This document shows positions 1 to 7,911 of a DNA stretch of 64,000 bases, one piece after another; within the stretch, counting starts at the first letter, position 1, and every line of letters begins with the position of its first letter. Source of the stretch: Hyphomicrobiales bacterium (lineage in GTDB: Bacteria > Pseudomonadota > Alphaproteobacteria > Rhizobiales > Rhizobiaceae); assembly GCA_900472395.1 (NCBI GenBank), contig UCHV01000024.1, positions 124,001 to 188,000 of the forward strand. Direction: 5' to 3'. The notes under the pieces are model-generated. The model did no database searches and was not told the DNA's origin. It worked only from the letters and a program-made list of their open reading frames with translations. Position numbers and translations under genes: made by a program.

Positions 1-768
1 CTCCTCCTTGTTCGCAACAATCCATTTCTGTGTCTGCGCCCATACGCCCAGCACGCGCTCCACCGCTTTCGGGTGTTTGCCGAGAAACTCTTCCGACACG
101 CTGAAAACGCTGCCCTCGCGCCAGGTCTTGTCGCTGAAGATAGCGCGGTCGCCGGCGATTTCCGCTTGCGCCGTCTGCGGATCGATACCAACCCAGGCAT
201 CGACCTGCCCTTGCCGAAGCGCCGCAAATCCCTCCGGATGCTGCAGGTTGACGACCTTGAGATCGTTAATCGTCAGGTTGGATTTGGCGAGTGCGCGCAC
301 CAGCGTGAAGTAGGGCGCGGTGCCCTTGGTGACCGCGATCGTCTTGCCTTTCAGATCCGCGACTGATTGCAGCGGTGAATCCTGTTTCACCTGAATTATC
401 GACGAGCCGCCCCAACTCGCCACATAGATGACTTTCAGAGGCACGCCGTTGGCACGTGACAGGAAGGCGGAAAGGGCTGCAGAACCGGCGAAATCAGTCG
501 ATCCGACCTTCAAAAATTCCAGCGAATTGTTGCTGCCGCGCGATTGCACCCAGGTGATCTTCGTGCCGACATCCTTGAATGCTTCCTCAAGCCAGCCCTT
601 GTTTTTGATGAGCAGCGTATGGGAAGAGTAGAAGCCCCAGTCGAGCCGCAGTTCGGCTGGAAAATCCGGGTTGGATTGCGCAAAGGAGGCGCCAGTGGCG
701 AGCGGGGATGCGAGGATTGCTCCGGCACCAAGTTTCAGCGCATGACGGCGAGAAAGCTTCGGGGGCAT
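1..768 (-). CDS. ABC transporter substrate-binding protein, SsuA-like (3' end beyond window)
   Basis: Periplasmic binding protein of the aliphatic sulfonate/nitrate/taurine class, feeding an importer that is not visible here. Translating the minus strand from the ATG at 768 gives an uninterrupted 256 codons to the window edge. The N-terminus MPPKLSRRHALKLGAGAILA is a twin-arginine-like signal with SRRHALK and a hydrophobic stretch, cleaved probably after ASFAQ. The mature start has LRLDWGFYSSHTLLIKNKGW, followed by SLEFLKVGSTDFAGSAA and DLKGKTIAVTKGTAPYFTLV, which are the ligand-binding lobe-I and hinge patterns of the SsuA/NMT1 family. It is divergent from the Rrf2 gene at 1125. A candidate operator lies at 783-801 just upstream. 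Family assignment is firm; sulfonate specificity is inferred from context only. Confidence 0.85.
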   Translation of the reverse strand, partial: MPPKLSRRHALKLGAGAILASPLATGASFAQSNPDFPAELRLDWGFYSSHTLLIKNKGWLEEAFKDVGTKITWVQSRGSNNSLEFLKVGSTDFAGSAALSAFLSRANGVPLKVIYVASWGGSSIIQVKQDSPLQSVADLKGKTIAVTKGTAPYFTLVRALAKSNLTINDLKVVNLQHPEGFAALRQGQVDAWVGIDPQTAQAEIAGDRAIFSDKTWREGSVFSVSEEFLGKHPKAVERVLGVWAQTQKWIVANKEE

Positions 769-782
769 TTAAAACGTCCTAT

Positions 783-801
783 GTCTATCAATTTTGTAGA
801 T
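783..801. promoter_or_regulatory. Candidate operator, TCTA-N9-TAGA inverted repeat
   Basis: GTCTATCAATTTTGTAGAT lies 15 bp upstream of the start codon of the SsuA-like gene. Arms TCTA (784-787) and TAGA (797-800) are inverted. Similar repeats occur at 2295, 2559, 9555 and 13922, all upstream of genes of the same scavenging cluster, so a shared repressor or activator site is inferred. The regulator is not known; the nearby Rrf2 protein is one candidate. Confidence 0.4.
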
Positions 802-1124
802 AATAAATATTAGACAGCTCAGTGCCCGCGGGTCGCGGCAAGGAATCCTAAAATCCGGGCGCGACCGGGAAAATTATGTTGAAAGACAAGAGTTGGTCCG
901 CAAGCGCATTTTCCTGCCTGCTGCGCTTTGCGATCGATAAGATCATCGCGTCAGTTTCAACGTGTTACTGCCCGAAGCCGACGCTTGCAGGCGCACGCAC
1001 TCCGTGCTGCGCGTAAATCTGATGCCTCGAATGCCGGCTTTGTTGAACCATGCTGCGCCGGCGTGTATCGGAATGAACAGCTTTGTGCGCCGTGCCGAGG
1101 CGAAGGACGGGTATCAATATTTCT

Positions 1125-1571
1125 ATGCTCACCAAGAAGGCAAAATATGGTCTCAAGGCGCTGCTCCATCTGGCGCAGCTTGAACCCGGCAAAACGGCCT
1201 TCGTGAGCGATATCGCCGAAAAGAACAACATCTCCAAGAAATTCCTCGATGCCATTCTCCTGGAATTGCGTAAAGCGGGCATCCTGCGCTCCAAGAAGGG
1301 GCCGGGTGGCGGCTACGCACTTTCCAGACCCGCTTCCGAGATTTCGATCGGGCAGGCGGTGCGAATTCTCGATGGGCCGCTGGCGCCGATCCGCTGTGCA
1401 AGCAAGACAGCCTTCGAGCCCTGCGATGATTGCGATCATCCGGAAGACTGCCAGGTCCGGCATTCGATGACGGAAGTCAGGGATGCCATTTCCGCGGTCC
1501 TCGACACGATGACGCTGGAGCAGATGGTTGCCAAGCGTTCGCCCGGCCTAGCAGACAGGGTCACCCGCTAA
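1125..1571 (+). CDS. Rrf2-family transcriptional regulator
   Basis: A 148-residue DNA-binding regulator of the Rrf2 family. The start MLTKKAKYGLKALLHLA is the conserved first helix of the family, so the ATG at 1125 is chosen over the upstream ATG at 1083. The winged helix-turn-helix covers about residues 1-60 (DIAEKNNISKKFLDAILLEL, then GGGYALSRP of the wing). The C-terminal half has Cys91, Cys100, Cys103 and Cys109, where IscR, NsrR and RirA carry their Fe-S ligands; this spacing is CX8CX2CX5C, so an Fe-S or thiol-sensing role is possible but unproven. It lies between the SsuA-like gene and the flavin reductase gene, which suggests control of sulfur or redox-linked genes nearby. Confidence 0.9.
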   Translation: MLTKKAKYGLKALLHLAQLEPGKTAFVSDIAEKNNISKKFLDAILLELRKAGILRSKKGPGGGYALSRPASEISIGQAVRILDGPLAPIRCASKTAFEPCDDCDHPEDCQVRHSMTEVRDAISAVLDTMTLEQMVAKRSPGLADRVTR

Positions 1572-1691
1572 TCAGAACTGGCCTTTCGGTGCCGGTAGTT
1601 TGCCGTTGAGGTGGAAATCGCGGATGGCATGGTGCTTCCAGCGCACCGGATCTTGCATCGCGCTGGTGTGGGTATCGCAGATGTGCCGGTC
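1572..1691 (-). pseudogene. C-terminal relic of an SfnB-like acyl-CoA dehydrogenase-fold monooxygenase
   Basis: Directly downstream of, and in the same frame as, the flavin reductase stop codon, the minus strand reads DRHICDTHTSAMQDPVRW followed by KHHAIRDFHLNGKLPAPKG and a stop at 1572-1574. The pattern THT-x2-x-DPVRWK-x-HAI-x-D-x-x-LNG is the C-terminal tail typical of SfnB/DszC-type FMNH2-dependent desulfurising enzymes of the acyl-CoA dehydrogenase fold. Only about 38 codons of a roughly 400-codon gene remain, with no start. A deletion removing the body of the gene is inferred. The family match is from memory of the motif and would need a protein search. Confidence 0.6.
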
Positions 1692-2225
1692 TCAGGACGA
1701 GACCGAGCCATATCGGCCATGGCTATAGATCAGTGGCGAACCGCCGCGCGCGGTTACCGCAACGACGCGGCCGATGATGATGGCATGACTGTGCCTCTCG
1801 ATGATCTCTTCCACCTCGCAATCGATCGACGCGAGCGAGCCGACCAGAGCGGAAGCACCCGTCACCAGCGTGGTCCATTCCGCACCGCCGTAACGCTGCC
1901 GGCCCTTCAATCCGTCCTTACCGGAAAACCGTTCGGCAACGACCTGATCCTCGATGTCGAGAATGTTGATGCAAAAATGCCCGTGTCTGGCGATGACCGG
2001 CCAGGTGGAGGAGGACCGGTTGATGTTGACGATCATAGTCGGCGGATCGACCGAAAGCGCAGTTGCCGAGGTCACGGTCGCCCCCGTTCTATCTTCCCCG
2101 GTTCCGGCCGTTACTACCGATACTGTGCCCGCAACATGCCGCATCACGGCTTTCAGATCCTCCGAGGATGGTGTCGGCAGGTGAAATGCCGGTTCGATTG
2201 TCAACGACGTGGCCAGCGTGCTCAT
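1692..2225 (-). CDS. Flavin reductase family protein (FMN-binding split barrel)
   Basis: A 177-residue flavin reductase of the DIM6/NtaB/HpaC type that would supply FMNH2 to the luciferase-like monooxygenases in this cluster. The family core is visible: HVAGTVSVVTAG, ATVTSATALSVDPPTMIVN, then SSTWPVIARHGHFCINIL and, near the end, SHAIIIGRVVAV and PLIYSHGRYG. The ATG at 2225 has GGAG five bases upstream; an ATG at 2228 and a longer open start at 2279 are less likely. The stop is immediately followed in frame by the SfnB-like relic, so the last few residues (SVSS) may be rewritten by the deletion, although the catalytic core is complete. Confidence 0.88.
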   Translation of the reverse strand: MSTLATSLTIEPAFHLPTPSSEDLKAVMRHVAGTVSVVTAGTGEDRTGATVTSATALSVDPPTMIVNINRSSSTWPVIARHGHFCINILDIEDQVVAERFSGKDGLKGRQRYGGAEWTTLVTGASALVGSLASIDCEVEEIIERHSHAIIIGRVVAVTARGGSPLIYSHGRYGSVSS

Positions 2226-2294
2226 CATGTCTCCATCCGTTGGCAGAGCAGGAATTTTCGAACCTGCCGCTGCGTGCATGGCTCGGACGTTAAA

Positions 2295-2312
2295 AACTAT
2301 TCAATGGTAGAC
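2295..2312. promoter_or_regulatory. Candidate operator, CTA-N8-TAG repeat upstream of flavin reductase
   Basis: AACTATTCAATGGTAGAC lies about 70 bp upstream of the chosen flavin reductase start. It matches the outer bases of the perfect repeat at 2559-2576 with the same N8 spacing. A second half-site TAGA follows at 2317-2320. Confidence 0.35.
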
Positions 2313-2558
2313 AAAGTAGAAAATCGCGAAGACCGGGCTGAATGTAGAATGAATTTTCATTTCGATTGTTGTTCGGGCATCTTCCTGATGCGAATATTCT
2401 CCACAAACGTCTTACGCTGAAACGGTCAGTCGGACTGTCCTGCGATGGGTGATGACGCCGAACGGGCGCGGCAGAGGTTGCAAAATGCTCGCGACACCGG
2501 AAAAACCGACAAGGATTTTCTCCCATTTCGTCGGCAGTCGAAAATTCCGCCCTCAATT

Positions 2559-2576
2559 GTCTACTAATCGGTAGAC
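2559..2576. promoter_or_regulatory. Perfect inverted repeat GTCTAC-N6-GTAGAC, candidate operator
   Basis: Six-base arms at 2559-2564 and 2571-2576 separated by TAATCG, 38 bp upstream of the ATG of the decayed luciferase-like monooxygenase. It is the best copy of the repeat seen upstream of several genes in this cluster. The region 2313-2558 otherwise holds no convincing gene. Confidence 0.5.
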
Positions 2577-2613
2577 CAGCAAATGGGGAATCGAAACTGC
2601 CAGCGAGGCGAAG

Positions 2614-3595
2614 ATGTATGCACTCAGCGCGCTCCACAAGAGCACGATATCTTCAGGGAGAGTGCCGTGGCAGCGCTCTCGGACACCGTGAAGCTGGCAA
2701 AGCGGGCGGAAGAGCTCGATTACCGCCGCCGCTTCTGGGTCGCGGAGCATCATGGCAGTACAGAACTGGCAGGCTCGGCGCGGGAGGTGCTGGTCGCCGG
2801 GTTACTCTCTCTCACCTCGCGTATCCGGGTCGGTTTCGGGGGCGTCATGCTTCAGCATCACAGTTCCTACAAGGTAGCCGAGGTGTTCAACCTTCTTTCG
2901 TCGCTCGCGCCGGGCAGGGTCGATCTTGGTGTTGGCAAGGCGCCGGGAGGCCTACCGCAACCGACGGCTGCCCTGCAAGCCTATCGCTTAGAAAAGCGGT
3001 TTTCGGAAAGCAGCTTGGCGCGTTGCAGGCCTTCCTTGGCCACACTGTGAATTCATGGCGATCCACGGAGCGCGCCTTCCCCGGGGCCGCGACCGCTGGT
3101 GGCCGCTGAGCGCTTCCTGCTGGGGGCAAGCACGGACAGCGCGCGACTGGCTGCGGCGCAAGGCTGTAATTTCGTATCTTCCGGGCACCTTAACGGCGAT
3201 TCGGAGAACCTGCGCCTCAGTCTCGAAACCTATCGCCAGCAAAGCGGTGGACGCTCGCCTATCCTGGCGCTCGCCGCCTACGCATCTGAAAACGCGGCGG
3301 ATGCATACGCATTCATCTCGGAACTGAAGATCTTCAAGGTGTTTCTCGACAACGGTCAGTCGGTCAGCCTGGGCCGCCGCGATCAGGCGGAAAACTTCGT
3401 AAGGCAGGCCGGCGTCGAGGATTACCGTACCGAGGAGCGCAAGCCGGGTGTTCTGCATGGCACCCCGGACACCATCCATGCGGGAACTGGCGCGGCTCGC
3501 ATCGCTCCACGGCATCGAGGAGTTCATTCTTGAACCGCCCGCCGCAGGTATCGACCGGGATCTCGCAGCAATCCGCGGGCGCTTCCAAAAAGCTG
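2614..3595 (+). pseudogene. Luciferase-like monooxygenase (MsnO8 type), frameshifted
   Basis: Pieces of one protein occur in different frames in order: MYALSALHKSTI from the ATG at 2614; then SDTVKLAKRAEELDY, FWVAEHHGSTELAGS, GFGGVMLQHHSSYKVAE and LAPGRVDLGVGKAPGG; then FGKQLGALQAFLGHTVNSW in another frame; then AERFLLGASTDSARLAAAQG; and finally LHGIEEFILEPPAAGIDRDL in yet another. All align with the intact paralogue at 13976 (for example FWVAEHHNAPKLASS, RFLLGASPESARLAAG). At least four frame changes and internal stops rule out a functional product. It ends next to the 3' end of the convergent nucleotidyltransferase gene. Confidence 0.85.
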
Positions 3596-3604
3596 AGTCG
3601 GGTT

Positions 3605-4186
3605 TCACGACTGGTCCCATGCCACAACAGCGAGGTCAGGCCAGCGCGCAAGCCATTTCGAGACTTTTGCCTCATAGATCTCACGCGTGATTTGCGTCTT
3701 GTTTGCTCGAACAATACCGGCAACAAGATCGCCAAGGCCAAATGGAGCATATATCTCTGTCTCACGTCCCGCAGGACGCATGCCGACCGCAGTTGCGGTC
3801 GTTGGAAAAGTATCGATGGCGTCCGTTGCAGAGCGATAGGGCGCTATCGAATAGCCGAATCTGGTTTCATACCATAGGTGGACGCGCGCTTCATTCTTGA
3901 CATCAATCAGGATCGGAAGTTGCGGAAACAGTTCTCGAATACGCTTCGCCTGCTCTTCCTCACTTTGCTGGGTCAGATCATTCGGGTCGCAGTAGATCAG
4001 ATCTATATCCGATATTCCATATTCCGCGATGAACCCGAAACGCGTATTCCAGACCGTTTGCGCGAGACAGCCGGCAGCCAGCCAACAATCTGGCAGATCA
4101 AGCCGCTCCCATTCGTTCCAGACCGCGTGGATCGCGGGGTTCGTCAACACGCACGCATCAAATCGGATGGTGTCTATCGTATGCAT
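3605..4186 (-). CDS. Nucleotidyltransferase family protein (DUF925-like)
   Basis: A 193-residue protein resembling the NTP_transf_6/DUF925 family (PF06042), whose members have a predicted nucleotidyltransferase fold and no settled biological role. Visible features are WNEWERLDLPDCWLAAGCLA near the N-terminus, TVWNTRFG, the acidic motif YGISDIDLIYCD (predicted metal-binding aspartates), NEARVHLWYETRFG and the C-terminal FGLGDLVAGIVRAN and YEAKVSKWLARWP. It follows the transporter ATPase gene with a 13-bp gap, so it may be cotranscribed, but nothing links its function to transport. The length matches the family. Confidence 0.8.
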   Translation of the reverse strand: MHTIDTIRFDACVLTNPAIHAVWNEWERLDLPDCWLAAGCLAQTVWNTRFGFIAEYGISDIDLIYCDPNDLTQQSEEEQAKRIRELFPQLPILIDVKNEARVHLWYETRFGYSIAPYRSATDAIDTFPTTATAVGMRPAGRETEIYAPFGLGDLVAGIVRANKTQITREIYEAKVSKWLARWPDLAVVAWDQS

Positions 4187-4199
4187 CGCACCCGTCGCG

Positions 4200-5915
4200 T
4201 CATCCTGCCTCTAACGGGAGCGTTTCCTCGCCGCCGATCGTTGTCAAATCTCGTCCCGGCCCCACTTCTCTGCGCCGAAAAGCCTCGCGAATATCCGGTG
4301 CGGCGGCAAGCAACATTTTTGTATAGGCATGTTGCGGTCGCTCGAATACCTGCTCGACTGCGCCTTCTTCGACGAGCACGCCACCTTTCAGCACGCCGAC
4401 CCGGTCGGCCATCTGGCGCACCACGGCCAGGTTATGGCTGATCAGCAGGTAAGTGAGGCCGAATTCCGCCTGCAGGCTTGCCATCAGATCCAATACCTGG
4501 GCCTGCACCGACACATCGAGTGCGGATGTCGGTTCGTCGCAGACGATGAAGCGGGGACGGCTGGACAGGGCGCGGGCGATGGCGATCCTCTGGCGCTGGC
4601 CTCCGGAGAATTCGTGCGGATAACGATGCCGCGCTTGAGGTTCGAGACGCACGCGCTCCAGCAATTCGGCCACCTGCCGGTCGATTTCCGCCCGGTTCTG
4701 CCCAAGGCCGAGCCGGCGTATCGGTTCGGCAATGATGTCGCCGATCCGCCAGCGCGGGTTGAGGCTGGCATAGGGGTCCTGAAAGACCATCTGCACAGCG
4801 CCGCCGACTGCCGGTGCGTTGCTCTCACCCATTCGCCTGCCGCCGACAGCAACCCGCCCGGTTTGAGGACGCAAAAGCCCTGCGACGATACGGGCGATGG
4901 TCGATTTTCCGGAACCCGATTCGCCGACGAGCGCGAAAGTCTGACCCTCGCCAATGGAAAAACTGACGTCATCGACGGCGGTGATGTGGCGCACCGGCGA
5001 AAGACGTCTCAGCAGCGGAAAAGAAAAACCGCCCGGCAGCTCGAAATTTTGACGGATGTTTTCGACGCGCACCAAGTGATCGGCACCAGTTAGCACCGGT
5101 CGGGTGCTCTTGCTGTGGATCGAAGGGATGGCGGCGATGAGGCCGCGCGTATAATCCTCGCGGGGATTGCGCACGATATCCGCGACGGGACCCGTCTCGA
5201 CGATGCGGCCGCGGTTCATGACCGCGACGCGATCGGCGATTTCGGCAATCACACCCATGTCGTGAGTGATTAGCAGCACGGCCAGCCCGCGCTTTTCGCA
5301 AAGCGATTTCAGCAAAGCGACGATCTGCGCCTGCACGGAGACATCGAGCGCGGATGTCGGCTCGTCGGCGATCAAAAGTTCCGGGTCTGCGGCGATTGCC
5401 AATGCGATCACGACGCGCTGGCGCATTCCACCGGAGAACTGGTGTGGATAGGCGTCCACCCGTCGCTCCGCCTCGCCAATACCGACCTCGCGCAACAATT
5501 CTATCGCGCGTGCACGTGCCGCTTTTGCTTTGAGCGGCAGGTGGGCGCGAATGGTTTCGATGAGTTGACGCCCGATCGTATAAAGCGGGTTCAGGCTAAC
5601 CAGCGGATCCTGGAAAACCGTGCCAATGCGTCGGCCACGCACCGTGCGCAGTGCTGCTTCAGAAAAGCCGTCGATTCGTTCGCCGTTCAGGCGTATTTCG
5701 CCGGACGAGATACGGCCGGGTCGATCGATGAGGCCGGTGACGGCAGCGCCTGTCATCGATTTGCCGGCGCCGGATTCGCCAATCACGCCGAGGACCTCGC
5801 CTTTCGCTATGTCGAGCGAAATGCCGTCGACCGCCTTGAATGCGCCTGACGCTGTTGGAAATTCCACCGTCAAGTTGCTGATGGAGAGGACGGGATCATT
5901 TTTGTGCTGCGTCAT
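4200..5915 (-). CDS. Dipeptide-type ABC transporter, fused dual ATP-binding protein
   Basis: A 571-residue cytoplasmic ATPase with two complete nucleotide-binding domains, equivalent to DppD fused to DppF. Domain 1 has Walker A GESGAGKS (about residues 46-53), signature FSGGMRQR and Walker [13 protein letters not shown]. Domain 2 has [16 protein letters not shown] and [12 protein letters not shown]. Each domain ends with the oligopeptide C-terminal pattern ([32 protein letters not shown]). The start overlaps the permease stop in an ATGA arrangement. It should energise the two permeases at 5912-7853. The cognate binding protein gene upstream has an in-frame stop, so the system may lack its receptor. 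Confidence 0.95.
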   Translation of the reverse strand: MTQHKNDPVLSISNLTVEFPTASGAFKAVDGISLDIAKGEVLGVIGESGAGKSMTGAAVTGLIDRPGRISSGEIRLNGERIDGFSEAALRTVRGRRIGTVFQDPLVSLNPLYTIGRQLIETIRAHLPLKAKAARARAIELLREVGIGEAERRVDAYPHQFSGGMRQRVVIALAIAADPELLIADEPTSALDVSVQAQIVALLKSLCEKRGLAVLLITHDMGVIAEIADRVAVMNRGRIVETGPVADIVRNPREDYTRGLIAAIPSIHSKSTRPVLTGADHLVRVENIRQNFELPGGFSFPLLRRLSPVRHITAVDDVSFSIGEGQTFALVGESGSGKSTIARIVAGLLRPQTGRVAVGGRRMGESNAPAVGGAVQMVFQDPYASLNPRWRIGDIIAEPIRRLGLGQNRAEIDRQVAELLERVRLEPQARHRYPHEFSGGQRQRIAIARALSSRPRFIVCDEPTSALDVSVQAQVLDLMASLQAEFGLTYLLISHNLAVVRQMADRVGVLKGGVLVEEGAVEQVFERPQHAYTKMLLAAAPDIREAFRRREVGPGRDLTTIGGEETLPLEAG

Positions 5916-6868
5916 CGGCGGCCGTCTCGTAGGCGCGGGTTGAGAGCATCACGCAGGCGGTCGCCGAGCAGGTTGACCGAAAGCGCCAGCAGCACGAGAG
6001 TTGCTGCGGGAAAAGCCAGGATCCACCATTCGCCGGAGAACAGGAACTGCTGGCCGATACGGATCAACGTGCCGAGCGACGGACGGGTCGGTGGCACGCC
6101 GACACCAAGATAGGAAAGCGTCGCTTCCTCGATCACCGCCAGAGCAAGGCCGATCGTCGCGATGACAAGAACGGGACCGGCAAGGTTGGGCAAGATATGG
6201 GTGACGAGAATGCGTGCGGGAGAGACACCGATCAGTCGGGCGGCAGCGACATAATCCCGGCGTTTTTCGACCAGTGTCGCACCGCGCACCGTGCGCGCGA
6301 ATTGCGGCCAGTTGGAAAAACCGATGGCGAAGATGAGAATCCACACCGCCGCACTTTCCTGTTCCGCTGCCGGCACCAGCCCTTGCGCGATGCCGAAGAC
6401 CAGAAGCGCGATCAGGATGGTGGGAAAGGTCAGCTGTGCATCCGCCACCCGCATGATCACCGCATCCGTGACGCCTCCGGCATAACCACTGACGAGGCCG
6501 GCTGAGACGCCGATCGCCAGTGAGAGGAAGGTGGCGGCGAAGGCTACGGTGAGCGAGACACGGCTGCCATAGAGGATAGAGGAGAAGACGTCGCGGCCCT
6601 GATTATCGGTGCCGAAAAGAAAGGTTTTTTCGGTAAAGGCGCTTGGCTGCATCGGAGGCATCATGCCGTCGAGGAGGTCCAGCGTTGCCGGGTCGAACGG
6701 GTCGTAAGGCGCGAGCAACGGCGCGAAAAGGGCGGCAAGCATCAGACCAATGGCAAGCAGAAGGGCAAGCCAGGTGACGATGCCGAGCTTCAGTCGTATT
6801 CGGCCGGACGGTGTCGAAGCCGGTCGGTCGGGCGACGGGGGAGCGGGCAGGTTTATATCCACAGCCAT
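5912..6868 (-). CDS. Dipeptide-type ABC transporter permease, DppC-like
   Basis: A 318-residue inner-membrane permease. The start MAVDINLPAPPSPDRP at 6868 follows the upstream permease stop by one base, which supports it over an upstream in-frame start at 7000 that would overlap that gene. It has the N-terminal transmembrane helix (WLALLLAIGLMLAALFAPLL), the DppC hallmark LFGTDNQGRDVFSSILYGSR, and the C-terminal EAA-type loop AAARLIGVSPARILVTHILP that docks with the ATPase. It pairs with the DppB-like permease at 6870-7853. Confidence 0.93.
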   Translation of the reverse strand: MAVDINLPAPPSPDRPASTPSGRIRLKLGIVTWLALLLAIGLMLAALFAPLLAPYDPFDPATLDLLDGMMPPMQPSAFTEKTFLFGTDNQGRDVFSSILYGSRVSLTVAFAATFLSLAIGVSAGLVSGYAGGVTDAVIMRVADAQLTFPTILIALLVFGIAQGLVPAAEQESAAVWILIFAIGFSNWPQFARTVRGATLVEKRRDYVAAARLIGVSPARILVTHILPNLAGPVLVIATIGLALAVIEEATLSYLGVGVPPTRPSLGTLIRIGQQFLFSGEWWILAFPAATLVLLALSVNLLGDRLRDALNPRLRDGRR

Positions 6869-6869
6869 G

Positions 6870-7853
6870 TCATGTTTCTCCGCCGCCACGTGCGATGCGC
6901 AGGCGCGGATCGACGGCGTAATAGAGGATATCGACAATGAGATTGATGACGACGAAAAGCAGCGCGATGAAAACCAGATAGGCTGCCATGACCGGCACAT
7001 CGACGGACTGGACGGAATTGATGAACAGCGACCCGACGCCCGGCCACTGGAACACGGTTTCGGTGACGACGGCGAAGGCGATGACCGAGCCCAGTTGCAG
7101 GCCGGCGACCGTGATCACCGGCACAAGCGTGTTTTTCAGCGCATGCCCGAAATGAATGCTGCTCTGCGGGAGGCCTCGGGCGCGAGCGAAACGGATATAA
7201 TCCTGCCGCAGCACTTCCAGCATCTCGGCACGGATCAGCCGCATCAGCAATGTCATCTGAAAAAGCGACAGCGTGATGGCCGGCAGGATGATCGACCGCC
7301 AGCCCGAAAGGGTCAGCAATCCGGTCGTCCACCAGCCGAGCTTGACAGTTTCGCCCCTGCCGAAGGATGGCAACCAGCCGAGTTCTACGGAGAACAGATA
7401 GATCAGCCCGATGCCGATCAGGAAGGTGGGAAGCGATACGCCCACAAGCGAGACGGTCATGATGAAATGGGTGAGGGGGCTTTCGGGCTTGAGGGCGCAG
7501 TGGATGCCGAGCAGTCCGCCCAGCACCAGCGCCAGGGCCGCGGAGGCCAAGGCCAGCTCCAGGGTCGCCGGCAGGCGTTCTGCGATCATGCGGGTCACCG
7601 GTTCCTGCTGCTTGTAGGAAATGCCGAAATCGCCGCTCAGGCCGCGCCTGACGAAAGAGGCGAACTGGAAGACGACCGGCCGGTCGAGACCAAGGCGCTG
7701 CATCATGACCGCGCGGTCTTCCAGCCGTGTTTCCTGGCTTGCAAGCGATTCCAGGGGATCGCCGACAAAACGGATGACGATAAAGGCGATGAGGGCGACC
7801 GCCAGCATCACCAACACCGATTGAAATATGCGTCTGAGAACAAAACCTGTCAT
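6870..7853 (-). CDS. Dipeptide-type ABC transporter permease, DppB-like
   Basis: A 327-residue inner-membrane permease. The N-terminal helix LRRIFQSVLVMLAVALIAFI and the following PGDP-like region (RFVGDPLESLAS) are typical of DppB/GsiC. The ATPase-docking loop is seen in FARARGLPQSSIHFGHALKN and the conserved VFQWPGVGSLFINSVQ is present. It is the first permease downstream of the broken binding-protein gene, with a 58-bp gap. The substrate is unknown; glutathione, peptide or sulfur-compound transporters all share this architecture. Confidence 0.93.
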   Translation of the reverse strand: MTGFVLRRIFQSVLVMLAVALIAFIVIRFVGDPLESLASQETRLEDRAVMMQRLGLDRPVVFQFASFVRRGLSGDFGISYKQQEPVTRMIAERLPATLELALASAALALVLGGLLGIHCALKPESPLTHFIMTVSLVGVSLPTFLIGIGLIYLFSVELGWLPSFGRGETVKLGWWTTGLLTLSGWRSIILPAITLSLFQMTLLMRLIRAEMLEVLRQDYIRFARARGLPQSSIHFGHALKNTLVPVITVAGLQLGSVIAFAVVTETVFQWPGVGSLFINSVQSVDVPVMAAYLVFIALLFVVINLIVDILYYAVDPRLRIARGGGET

Positions 7854-7911
7854 ACCACCATCCGGGTACGCACAGATGTTGCCATCCCGTGCGGCCCGGC
7901 CTTGTCCTGAT

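Noticed and set aside
6750-7910. Long open frame (386 codons) on the plus strand
   Set aside because: Antisense to two well-supported permease genes; composition is the high-G+C mirror of those and it has no family motif.
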